Source: B2-G16 sp964528085 (GTDB lineage Bacteria > Bipolaricaulota > Bipolaricaulia > UBA7950 > UBA9294). Taken from it: a stretch of 57,733 bases of DNA. This document shows positions 49,160 through 56,670 of this stretch, in pieces. The notes under the pieces are model-generated. The model saw only the letters and a list, made by a program, of their open reading frames with translations, made no database searches and was not told where the DNA came from. Location: the NCBI GenBank assembly GCA_964528085.1, contig CAZGRE010000003.1, positions 1-57,733 on the forward strand. The letters are read 5' to 3'. Each line of letters opens with the position of its first letter. Positions within the stretch are counted from its first letter, which is position 1. Made by a program: the position numbers and the translations under genes.

Positions 49160-49188
49160 TTGAAACGAGAAAGGATAAATGTTAGAGT
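49160..49188 (+). promoter_or_regulatory. Candidate promoter of the cold shock gene with long leader
   Basis: TTGAAA (49160-49165), 17 bp and TAGAGT (49183-49188) would start transcription near 49195, giving a leader of about 107 nt. Long structured leaders are typical of csp genes. Bases 49115-49301 hold no other feature. Confidence 0.5.
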
Positions 49189-49301
49189 TCGGCGGTTGTT
49201 GGGCATCGTGCAGTCGGTTTCGATAGGGAGTACGCGTTGTCTGGTTTTCCGCTCGAACGATCTGCCTCGATGAATCATCCAGCAGTAAAGGAGGGGTATT
49301 C

Positions 49302-49511
49302 GTGGCAGATCGTGAGGTTGGAACCGTAAAGTGGTTCAACGAGACCAAAGGCTACGGATTCATCGCGCGCGACAACGGGGACGACGTCTTCGTGCACTTC
49401 TCTGCGATCCGCGCCGAGGGGTACAAGACCCTCGAAGAGGGGCAGCGCGTTGAGTTCACCGTTGCTCAGGGCGATAAGGGCCCCCAGGCGCAGGATGTTG
49501 TAGTCATCTAA
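49302..49511 (+). CDS. csp: Cold shock protein (CspA family)
   Basis: This 69-residue RNA chaperone is a single OB fold with RNP1 KGYGFIARD and RNP2 DVFVHFSAI, starting VGTVKWFNETKGYGFI. The start is GTG 49302 with the strong site AAAGGAGGGG. It binds single-stranded RNA and DNA and aids translation in cold or general stress. A GC-rich hairpin follows. Confidence 0.96.
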   Translation: MADREVGTVKWFNETKGYGFIARDNGDDVFVHFSAIRAEGYKTLEEGQRVEFTVAQGDKGPQAQDVVVI

Positions 49512-49522
49512 CGATTCGGACT

Positions 49523-49553
49523 CAAGCGGGCGGTCTCTCCGCCCGCCCGCTTG
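49523..49553 (+). terminator. Stem-loop terminator of csp
   Basis: CAAGCGGGCGG (49523-49533) pairs perfectly with CCGCCCGCTTG (49543-49553) around nine bases. The following T-run is weak. Confidence 0.65.
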
Positions 49554-49622
49554 TGTCCGGTTTGCTCCGCACCGTTCCCTTACCCTACCCTGGATGATCT
49601 AGCTTCCACGGAGGTGTTTCCC

Positions 49623-50039
49623 GTGCGGGAACCCCTGGTAGTAGCGGTAGGCCTGTTGACCCTTGTCTCGTTCATCGCCGGTGCGACGGCGATAGGGGAT
49701 AACGTCATCGGTACGTGGGTGAACGTCGATCCCGACACGGGCGGGTTGGTGCAGCTCGTCTTCCTCCCCGACGGTCTCGGCGGAATCCAGGTATTCGGGT
49801 ACGGTGCATGCACTCCCGATCCCTGCGAGTGGGGGGCGGCGCCGCTCATCCCCCTCGTCTATCCGGCGAGTTACGACCCAGCAGAATGGGGGATGGCGAT
49901 CTGGGACTTCGGCGGCGGGATGATGACCGTTGCGATCATCCGCCTCGAAGGGGAGTACATGGTCGTCGAGGATTATTCCATTCTCGGACCCGGCTCTGGG
50001 GGGATGAAGGGTATATCCCTCCTCAGGTACGTCCCGTAA
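49623..50039 (+). CDS. Exported hypothetical protein
   Basis: This 138-residue protein starts at GTG 49623, six bases after GGAGGTG. A signal peptide (about residues 1-23) precedes a beta-rich body beginning IGDNVIGTWVNVDPDTGGLVQLVFLPDGLGGIQVFGYGACTPDPCEWG. The openings NVIGTWVNVDPDTG and TRIRF-like strands resemble small lipocalin or avidin-like exported domains, but the match is too weak to name. Two Cys may form a disulfide. It ends just before the tRNA cluster, which is on the other strand. Confidence 0.6.
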   Translation: MREPLVVAVGLLTLVSFIAGATAIGDNVIGTWVNVDPDTGGLVQLVFLPDGLGGIQVFGYGACTPDPCEWGAAPLIPLVYPASYDPAEWGMAIWDFGGGMMTVAIIRLEGEYMVVEDYSILGPGSGGMKGISLLRYVP

Positions 50040-50044
50040 GCTTC

Positions 50045-50117
50045 TGCGCCCGGGAGGATTCGAACCTCCGGCCGACGGCTTAGAAGGCCGTTGCTCTGTC
50101 CACTGAGCTACGGGCGC
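50045..50117 (-). tRNA. tRNA-Arg (anticodon TCT)
   Basis: A full cloverleaf: acceptor GCGCCCG/CGGGCGC, D-arm AGCTCAGTGGACAGAGC, anticodon stem ACGGC/GCCGT with loop CTTCTAA, and T-arm GGAGGTTCGAATCCTCC. The 3' CCA is not encoded. Confidence 0.95.
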
Positions 50118-50126
50118 CGGCGCAAC

Positions 50127-50200
50127 TGGAGCGGAAGACGGGAATCGAACCCGCATCACTGGCTTGGAAGGCCAGTGCTCTGCCATTGAGCTACTCCCGC
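50127..50200 (-). tRNA. tRNA-Gly (anticodon TCC)
   Basis: Acceptor GCGGGAG pairs with CTTCCGC (one G-U pair), anticodon stem CTGGC/GCCAG with loop CTTCCAA, and T-arm GCGGGTTCGATTCCCGT. CCA is encoded at the 3' end (50127-50129), unlike its two neighbours. Confidence 0.95.
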
Positions 50201-50203
50201 GAT

Positions 50204-50278
50204 TCGGAGAGGCCGGATTCGAACCGGCGACCTCAGCGTCCCGAACGCTGCGCGCTGACCAAGCTGCGCCACTCTCCG
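50204..50278 (-). tRNA. tRNA-Pro (anticodon CGG)
   Basis: Acceptor CGGAGAG pairs perfectly with CTCTCCG, D-arm has GCGCAGCTTGGTCAGCGC, the anticodon stem CAGCG/CGCTG encloses TTCGGGA, and the T-arm is GCCGGTTCGAATCCGGC. CCA is not encoded. It lies 10 bp after htrA on the same strand, so the cluster may be read through from htrA. Confidence 0.95.
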
Positions 50279-50288
50279 TCTCCCCGGC

Positions 50289-51782
50289 TTATAGCCTGAC
50301 GAATCCCAACTGCCCGTTCCGGATGATCGTGAGCGTCGGATGATCGTCCTCGCTCAGTCCGGAGACGATCCGGTTCCAGTCTTCGACCGACGTCACCCCT
50401 TGATGGTCGATCTCGAGGATGACATCACCCGCGCGAAGACCGGCCTGATCCGCCCGGCTGTCGGCGGCAATCTCCATTATGACCACGCCATCGGTCGAAT
50501 TCAATCCCAGATGCTCGGCGATGATCGATGTTATCGGGCCGACGGTGATCCCGAACTTGGCCGTCGCCTCGGTCTTCCCCTGGTAGTTCGCCAGCTCCTC
50601 CTCGCTCGGCCGCTCCCCGAGGGTGACGTTCAAGACGACCGATGAGCCGTCACGGATCACCTCGATATCGACCGTCGTTCCGGCCCCGAGGAGGGTGATC
50701 TCGCGGACGAGGTCATCGGCGGATGTGATCCGAGTATCTCCGATCCGCACGACGACGTCCCCCTCCTTCATCCCGCCCAGGTCGGCCGGATCACCCGGAT
50801 AGACATGGGCGATCAGGGCCCCTTCCTGGGATGGATCGACGCCGAACTGTTGCGCCGTCTCCGGGGTGATGTCGGTCACCTGCACCCCGAGCCAGCCGCG
50901 CGTCACCTTCCCGGAGCGGACGAGCTGATCGAGTACGTCCTTCACCCCGTTTATCGCGATTGCGAAGTTGATCCCCTCGACCGGGATCCCGGTCGATGTT
51001 TCGCGGGCGATCATCGTGTTGATCCCGATCACCTCTCCCTGCGCATTGACGAGCGGTCCACCCGAGTTCCCCGGATTGATCGCGGCGTCGGTCTGGATCA
51101 GGTTGTTGTAGGCTCCGATCCCGCTCGGCTTGGCGATGTCGCGGTTCGTCGCGCTGATTATCCCGAGCGTCACGGTGTAGGAGAGGCCGAGCGGGTTTCC
51201 GATGGCGATCGCCCAGTCACCGATCTCGACCGTGTCCGAGTCGCCGAGGACGGCGGTAGCGATCCCGCTCGTATCCCCATCGATCCGGAGGACGGCGACG
51301 TCGAGGAGCTCGTCCGAGCCGACGACGGTCGCGTTGTAGCTGTTTCCGCTTACGTCGGTTATCCTGATCTCATCGGCATTCTCGATCACGTGGGCGTTCG
51401 TCAGTACGAGCTTCTCCCCCCCGTATTCTAAGACGACCCCGGAGCCGACCCCCTCCCATTTCCGCTGTTGCGGCCCGTTGTCGAACGGGCTTCCGAAGAA
51501 GTGACGGAACAGCGGGTCGTTGAACATATCCGAGAACGGGTTCTCCACCGTCATCGTCCCTGAGACATCGACCCTGACGACCGCCGGCCCGACCTTGGCG
51601 ATCGCCGTCTTGATCGCCGCCTGTCCTGAGTCGGCTATCCCCTGATTCAGGTCCGTCTCCTGCGCTAACGCGACCGGCGCGGTAATGGCCGGTCCGCTTC
51701 CAGGTATTCCGATCCAACCGATCGTTACGCCGGCTGCGATCAAGACAGCGGCAACGATCCCGATCGTTAACGATTTGCGCAT
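50289..51782 (-). CDS. htrA: HtrA/DegQ-type periplasmic serine protease with two PDZ domains
   Basis: This 497-residue protease/chaperone degrades misfolded envelope proteins. It has a signal or anchor helix (residues ~5-25), the trypsin-like domain with His131 (LTNAHVIEN), Asp161 (LLDVAVLRIDG) and Ser240 (INPGNSGGPL), and two PDZ domains (about residues 280-375 and 395-497). ATG 51782 follows GAGGAGGT. The flexible loop after residue 75 carries a Phe-rich segment. It is upstream of, and on the same strand as, the tRNA cluster. Confidence 0.96.
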   Translation of the reverse strand: MRKSLTIGIVAAVLIAAGVTIGWIGIPGSGPAITAPVALAQETDLNQGIADSGQAAIKTAIAKVGPAVVRVDVSGTMTVENPFSDMFNDPLFRHFFGSPFDNGPQQRKWEGVGSGVVLEYGGEKLVLTNAHVIENADEIRITDVSGNSYNATVVGSDELLDVAVLRIDGDTSGIATAVLGDSDTVEIGDWAIAIGNPLGLSYTVTLGIISATNRDIAKPSGIGAYNNLIQTDAAINPGNSGGPLVNAQGEVIGINTMIARETSTGIPVEGINFAIAINGVKDVLDQLVRSGKVTRGWLGVQVTDITPETAQQFGVDPSQEGALIAHVYPGDPADLGGMKEGDVVVRIGDTRITSADDLVREITLLGAGTTVDIEVIRDGSSVVLNVTLGERPSEEELANYQGKTEATAKFGITVGPITSIIAEHLGLNSTDGVVIMEIAADSRADQAGLRAGDVILEIDHQGVTSVEDWNRIVSGLSEDDHPTLTIIRNGQLGFVRL

Positions 51783-51858
51783 GATCTACCTCCTCTGGTA
51801 TAGATGTTTGAAGTCCGGTTATTCAGGACTAATCTTCTCCTTAGGGTGTGAAGGGATT

Positions 51859-52899
51859 ATGAAGAACTCCGGTCATGCGGATGAAAAATCTCATCCGACG
51901 AGGGTGAAGGCGATCGCCGCCGTCTCCGGCGGCCTCGACAGCACCCTCGCCGCTGCGCTGATCAGCCGGCTCGGTATCGACGTTACCCTCCTCTACGTCA
52001 AGCACCTGTTCAGCGGAGGGGAGAGGAAGGAAGCGGCTTTAAAGGAGTTCGCCAACCGGCTCGGCCTCCCTCTCAGGATCGTCGATGCCACGATCGAGCA
52101 CCTCGATGTGATCCGCTACCCGAAGCACGGCTACGGGAGGGGGATGAACCCGTGCCTCGACTGCCGGATCTTCCTCCTCAGGATAGCAAAACGGGTGATG
52201 GAGGAGGAGGGTGCGCAGTTTGTGATAACCGGCGAGGTTCTGAATCAGCGCCCGATGTCCCAGCATCGAAGCGCACTCGACGTCGTCGCCGAGGAGAGCG
52301 GGCTCTCCGATCGGCTCCTCCGCCCGCTCTGCGCCAACCTCCTCCCCGAGACGCTCCCGGTGAGGATGGGCTGGATATCACGGGATGACCTCTACTCGTT
52401 CTCCGGAAGGAGTCGGAGGGAGCAGGTCGCCCTCGCCGAGCGCCTCGGGATCACCGGGTATCAGCAGCCGGCAGGCGGGTGCCTCCTGACCGAGAGGGTC
52501 TATGCCGCCCGCCTCCGCGATGCGTTCGAGCATTCCGACAAAAAAGGGATGGGGATCGATCAGTTCCGCCTCCTCCGGTTCGGCCGCCACTTCCGCTTAA
52601 GCGAGCGCACAAAGGCGATCGTCGGGCGAAACGAGGGGGAAAACGAGGTCTTGTCGGGCTTTTCGCAGGGGAGGATCCTCATCGAGCCGATCGACCTGAT
52701 GGGGCCGACGACCCTGGTTGAGGGGGAACCGACCGAGGAGGAGATCCTCCTGGCAGCGGCGCTTACGGCCCGCTACGCCGACTCCGAGCCGGGTCGACCG
52801 GCCCGGTTCCGGGTGAGCGCGGACGGCTTGGAGCGGGAGGTGAGCGTGATCCCGCTCGAGCGGGACGATTCGCGGATCCCCTCCTGGCGGATCGGCTAG
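51859..52899 (+). CDS. PP-loop ATPase, tRNA-thiolation-like
   Basis: This 346-residue protein starts at ATG 51859 behind GAAGGGATT; a TTGAAG-N16-TAATCT promoter (51808-51835) precedes it. The PP-loop AAVSGGLDSTLAAALI (near residue 22) binds ATP as in ThiI and MnmA. A Cys pair in NPCLDCRIFLL probably carries sulfur or a cluster. The C-terminal half (QPAGGCLLTERVYAARLRDAF, RLLRFGRHFRLSERTKAIVGRNEGEN) is typical of a conserved family related to 2-thiouridine/4-thiouridine synthases. The exact tRNA position is unknown. Confidence 0.82.
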   Translation: MKNSGHADEKSHPTRVKAIAAVSGGLDSTLAAALISRLGIDVTLLYVKHLFSGGERKEAALKEFANRLGLPLRIVDATIEHLDVIRYPKHGYGRGMNPCLDCRIFLLRIAKRVMEEEGAQFVITGEVLNQRPMSQHRSALDVVAEESGLSDRLLRPLCANLLPETLPVRMGWISRDDLYSFSGRSRREQVALAERLGITGYQQPAGGCLLTERVYAARLRDAFEHSDKKGMGIDQFRLLRFGRHFRLSERTKAIVGRNEGENEVLSGFSQGRILIEPIDLMGPTTLVEGEPTEEEILLAAALTARYADSEPGRPARFRVSADGLEREVSVIPLERDDSRIPSWRIG

Positions 52900-53453
52900 G
52901 AGATGAGGGCGAGCGCCTCCTCGCGCGATGCCTGGTCCTTGTAGAAGCTCCCCCTGATCGCCGATGTGACCATCTTCGAGCCCGGCTTCTTCACGCCGCG
53001 GAGGGTCATGCACAGGTGTGTCGCCTCGATCCTGACGAGGACCCCGAGCGGGTCGAGCCTCGTTACGATCGCGTCCGCTATCTGCTGGGTCAGCCTCTCC
53101 TGGAGCTGCGGGCGGGAGGCGGCGATATCGACGGCGCGGGCAAGCTTGCTTGCACCGACGATCCTCCCTCCGCGCGGGATGTAGACGATATCCGCCTTCC
53201 CGATGAACGGGAGGAAGTGGTGCTCGCAGATCGAGAAGAACGGGATCTCCTTCATCACGATCATCTCCTCGTAGTCCTCCTCGTAGATGACCCGGAGGGC
53301 CTCCCCTGGATCGCGGTCGATCCCGGCGAAGAACTCCTCGTACATCGAGGCGACCCGCCGCGGGGTCTCTGAAACGACATCGGGATTGAGGTGATCCACC
53401 CCGATCCCCTCGAGGATCTCCCTCATCCCCTTCTCGATCCGCCCTTTGTCCAT
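52896..53453 (-). CDS. folE: GTP cyclohydrolase I
   Basis: This 185-residue enzyme converts GTP to dihydroneopterin triphosphate for folate or queuosine-type pathways. ATG 53453 follows AAGGAGGGGAG. It has the zinc motif ICEHHFLPFIGKADIVYIP with Cys-His, VGASKLARAVDIAASRPQLQERLTQQIADAI, and ATHLCMTLRGVKKPGSKMVTSAIRG. This is the FolE1 type. Its stop shares CTAG with the convergent PP-loop gene. Confidence 0.97.
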   Translation of the reverse strand: MDKGRIEKGMREILEGIGVDHLNPDVVSETPRRVASMYEEFFAGIDRDPGEALRVIYEEDYEEMIVMKEIPFFSICEHHFLPFIGKADIVYIPRGGRIVGASKLARAVDIAASRPQLQERLTQQIADAIVTRLDPLGVLVRIEATHLCMTLRGVKKPGSKMVTSAIRGSFYKDQASREEALALIS

Positions 53454-53599
53454 CGCTCCCCTCCTTCGCGGGAAGGATAGGGGAGAAGATCGAGGTGGGC
53501 AACCGCGATTCAAGGGGAGAGGTATCCTCGCGCTTGAGGAACTCCTTATCCTTTCCTAAACTCAGGGACACGGTCCTAGGTGCCTTTTAGGAGGGGTGA

Positions 53600-55753
53600 A
53601 TGTCAGAGAAGGGTTATCCGGTCATCGCCCAGATGGAGTATCAACCGGCGAAGGTCGATCGCGGCTACACGGGAAAGACGCTTTACGTCAACATCGCCGA
53701 TCGGACGATCGAGCCCCGGCCGGTGACCGATGATATGAAGGAGAAGTTCGTCGGCGGCCGCGGGTTCGGGCTCTGGCGGCTCTGGAACGCGGTGAACGAC
53801 GACACGAAGTGGGACGATCCGGAGAACGAGATCGTGATCGGGGCCGGGCCGATCGGCGGGATCACGACCTACCCCGGATCGGGGAAATCGATCGTGGTCA
53901 GCATCTCCCCGACGACCGGGGCGGTTATCGACTCGAACGTCGGCGGCTACTTCGGCCCGTATCTGAAGTTCTCCGGGTGGGACTCGCTCGAGATTCAGGG
54001 AAAAGCGGATCGCGACGTGATCGTCTTCATCGACGGGGACGAGGGGGTGGTGAAGATCCTCGAGTCGAACGAGGACGACCTGAACACCCACGTCCTCTCC
54101 GAGCGGCTCCTGCGAGCGTTCGCCGATTCCGATTCCCCTAACGACCTCCTTGCGATCTCCACCGTATCCGCCGGCCGCGGTGCGGAGAACACGCGGATCG
54201 GTTGCCTCAACTTCAGCTTCTTCGACATGAAGCGGAGGAAGGTGAGGGTCAAGCAGGCGGGCCGCGGCGGGATCGGATCCGTCTTCCGCGACAAGCGCAT
54301 CGCCGCCCTCGTGGTGAAGAAGCACGGGATCAGCGGCGACGTAAACCATCCGGCCGATCCCGAGCGGGTGAGGAGGGCGGGGGAGCGGATCAACAAGGAG
54401 ATCCTCGAGCTCGACTCGTCTCAGAACGATATGCGAAGCGTCGGGACGTCGCACCTCGTCGAGATCATGAACGAATACGACCTCCTCCCGGTCGAGAACT
54501 ACAAGTTCGGGGCCCATCCGCAGGCGGACAGAATCTCATCCTCCGTCTGGCGGAAGCGGTTCGGCCAGGGGATGCCGGACGGCTGCTGGCTCGGCTGCAC
54601 GATGTCCTGCTCACACGCCGTCGACGACTTCGTGCTTCGGACCGGTCCATACAAGGGGACGAAGGTATTGGTCGACGGGCCGGAGTACGAGACGGCCGCC
54701 GGGGCGGCGAACATGGGGATCTTCGATCCCGACTTCGTCCTCGAGATGAACTTCTACTGCGACACCTACGGGATCGACACGATCTCGTTCACCACCGGGA
54801 CGGCGTTCGTCATGGAGTGCTATGAGGCCGGGATCCTCGATGAGGAGAAGACAGGAGGGCTCGAGCTCAACTTCGGGAACTCCGCCGCCGCCCTCGAGCT
54901 CCTCCATCAGATGGCCCGCGGCGAGGGGTTCGGTCGGATCGCCGGTCAGGGTATCCGGAGGATGAAGGAGTATTTTGTCAACGAGTTCGGGGCCGACCCT
55001 AGCTTCTTAAACGACATCGGGATGGAGTGTAAGGGGATGGAGTACTCCGAGTACGTCACCAAGGAGTCGCTCGCCATGCAGGGCGGATACGGCCTCGCCC
55101 TCAAGGGGGCGCAGCACGACGAGGCGTGGCTGATATTCATGGACATGGTGAACAACCAGATCCCGACCTTCGAGGAGAAGGCGGAGGCCCTCCATTATTT
55201 CCCGATGTGGCGGACGTGGTTCGGCCTTGTCGGGATGTGCAAACTCCCCTGGAACGACATTGAGCCGGCCGACAACCAGAGAAAGTACTCCGGGATCGAT
55301 GCGGCGAAGGTCCCGGATCACGTCAAAAACTACTGCGACCTGTTCAGCGGGGTCACCGGGGTCGAGGTGACCCCGGAGGATCTGATCACGCAATCCGAGC
55401 GGGTCTACAACTTCCAGCGCGTCTTCAACCTCCGCCTCGGCTACGGTACGCGCAGATACGATCAGATCCCGTACCGCTCCGCCGGCCCGGTGACCGAGGA
55501 GGAGTACGAGTCGCGCAGGGAGCGCTACGATGAACAGTTGAGGGAGAAGGTCGGGATCGACCCCGTCGGGATGTCGACGGCGGAGAAGCTCCGGGCGCTC
55601 CGCCGGTTCCGCGAGGAACAGTATCAGAAGCTGTGCGACGCCGCCTACAAGCGGCGCGGCTGGACGAATGACGGGGTCCCGACGGTCGCGACGCTTAAGC
55701 GCCTCGGGATCGACTATCCCGATGTGATCAAGATCGTCGAGCCGTATCAATGA
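53600..55753 (+). CDS. aor: Aldehyde:ferredoxin oxidoreductase family tungstoenzyme
   Basis: This 717-residue enzyme starts at ATG 53600 behind GGAGGGG. It has the AOR N-terminal pterin-binding fold (GYTGKTLYVNIADRTIE, FVGGRGFGLWRLWN, NVGGYFGPYLKFSGWDSLEIQGKAD) and a [4Fe-4S] cysteine set near residue 329, GCWLGCTMSCSH, spaced C-X3-C-X3-C in place of the usual C-X2-C-X3-C, with the fourth Cys near residue 545 (VGMCKLPWND). The family oxidises aldehydes to acids and reduces ferredoxin. The substrate is unknown. It is coupled to a racemase-like gene by ATGA. Confidence 0.93.
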   Translation: MSEKGYPVIAQMEYQPAKVDRGYTGKTLYVNIADRTIEPRPVTDDMKEKFVGGRGFGLWRLWNAVNDDTKWDDPENEIVIGAGPIGGITTYPGSGKSIVVSISPTTGAVIDSNVGGYFGPYLKFSGWDSLEIQGKADRDVIVFIDGDEGVVKILESNEDDLNTHVLSERLLRAFADSDSPNDLLAISTVSAGRGAENTRIGCLNFSFFDMKRRKVRVKQAGRGGIGSVFRDKRIAALVVKKHGISGDVNHPADPERVRRAGERINKEILELDSSQNDMRSVGTSHLVEIMNEYDLLPVENYKFGAHPQADRISSSVWRKRFGQGMPDGCWLGCTMSCSHAVDDFVLRTGPYKGTKVLVDGPEYETAAGAANMGIFDPDFVLEMNFYCDTYGIDTISFTTGTAFVMECYEAGILDEEKTGGLELNFGNSAAALELLHQMARGEGFGRIAGQGIRRMKEYFVNEFGADPSFLNDIGMECKGMEYSEYVTKESLAMQGGYGLALKGAQHDEAWLIFMDMVNNQIPTFEEKAEALHYFPMWRTWFGLVGMCKLPWNDIEPADNQRKYSGIDAAKVPDHVKNYCDLFSGVTGVEVTPEDLITQSERVYNFQRVFNLRLGYGTRRYDQIPYRSAGPVTEEEYESRRERYDEQLREKVGIDPVGMSTAEKLRALRRFREEQYQKLCDAAYKRRGWTNDGVPTVATLKRLGIDYPDVIKIVEPYQ

Positions 55754-56439
55754 AGCGGATCGGGATCCTCGGGGGTGTGAGCCCGGAGTCGACCGTCTCC
55801 TACTACCTGCGGATCACCCGCGAATACGTCCGCAGGTTCGGGGATTACGGATACCCCGAGATCCTGATCTGGAGCGTCTCGTTTCAGCGATTCTACGATC
55901 GACACGAGGAAGGGGAATGGGACGCCCTCGCCCAGGAGATGATCGATATCTTTTGCAGGCTCGCGGAAGCAGGGGCAGGGGTCGGCCTGATCGCGGCGAA
56001 CACTCTCCACCGCGTCTTCGCTGAGGTAAAGGAGGGTTCGCCGATCCCGCTCATCCACATCGTCGATCCGACCGCCGCTGCGATCGAAGGGATGGGTCTA
56101 TCCCGCGTCGGCCTCCTCGGGACGCGCTACACCATGGAGGGGGAGTTCTACCGGGAGCGGCTCGCCGAGCACGGGATCGAGGCGATCGTTCCCGATGAAG
56201 GAACGAGGGCCGAGATCCATCGGGTCATCTACGAGGAGCTGACACGGGGGATCGTCAAGGAGGAGTCACGTACCTACTGCCGCTCCGCAATTAAAGGGCT
56301 CATCTCCAACGGCGCTGCGGGGATAATCCTCGGCTGCACCGAGATCCCGCTTCTGATCAGGCAGGAAGACGTACCCGTCCCTGCCTTCGACACCGCCTCC
56401 TTGCACGCTGACGCCGCCCTTGAAGCGGCACTTGAATAG
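55750..56439 (+). CDS. Asp/Glu racemase family protein lacking the first catalytic cysteine
   Basis: This 229-residue protein starts at ATG 55750 in the aor stop (ATGA). It begins KRIGILGGVSPESTVSYYLRITREY and retains the second cysteine (Cys195 in ILGCTEIPLL), but the first is replaced: IAANTLH with Ala83 where active racemases have CNT. It may act as a one-sided isomerase, decarboxylase or non-catalytic binding protein. Coupling to aor suggests both handle the same metabolite (inference). Confidence 0.88.
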   Translation: MKRIGILGGVSPESTVSYYLRITREYVRRFGDYGYPEILIWSVSFQRFYDRHEEGEWDALAQEMIDIFCRLAEAGAGVGLIAANTLHRVFAEVKEGSPIPLIHIVDPTAAAIEGMGLSRVGLLGTRYTMEGEFYRERLAEHGIEAIVPDEGTRAEIHRVIYEELTRGIVKEESRTYCRSAIKGLISNGAAGIILGCTEIPLLIRQEDVPVPAFDTASLHADAALEAALE

Positions 56440-56469
56440 CCGGCTGCGCATACCCCCTGAGGTGAAGGG

Positions 56470-56655
56470 GTGGCGTTTCAGAGCCGAGTGGGCATGGGCC
56501 ATGGCCCCAAGAACCGTACTCCATTGAGGTCAGTTCCCATCAACGGCGATGTCTCCGTCTCTGTGCGAAATACACATAGCAGTCCCGGGCAGGCTCGCCA
56601 TACGTCCTGTTTGTTTGCCGTCTCTGATGGGTATAGTTATTCTGTAGCTTGGTGA
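56470..56655 (+). other. In-frame open segment before the HEPN-like gene, ended by a single TGA
   Basis: From GTG 56470 an open frame of 61 codons runs to TGA 56653-56655, in the same frame as the following gene. Its base composition matches that gene, not the host. It could be a broken 5' part or a chance open frame. Bases 56440-56670 hold no other gene. Confidence 0.3.
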
Positions 56656-56670
56656 TCTAAGACGTCTGTT

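Noticed and set aside
56470..56655. Separate 61-residue gene upstream of the HEPN-like protein
   Set aside because: There is no convincing ribosome site or family, so it is recorded only as an open segment and not as a coding gene.
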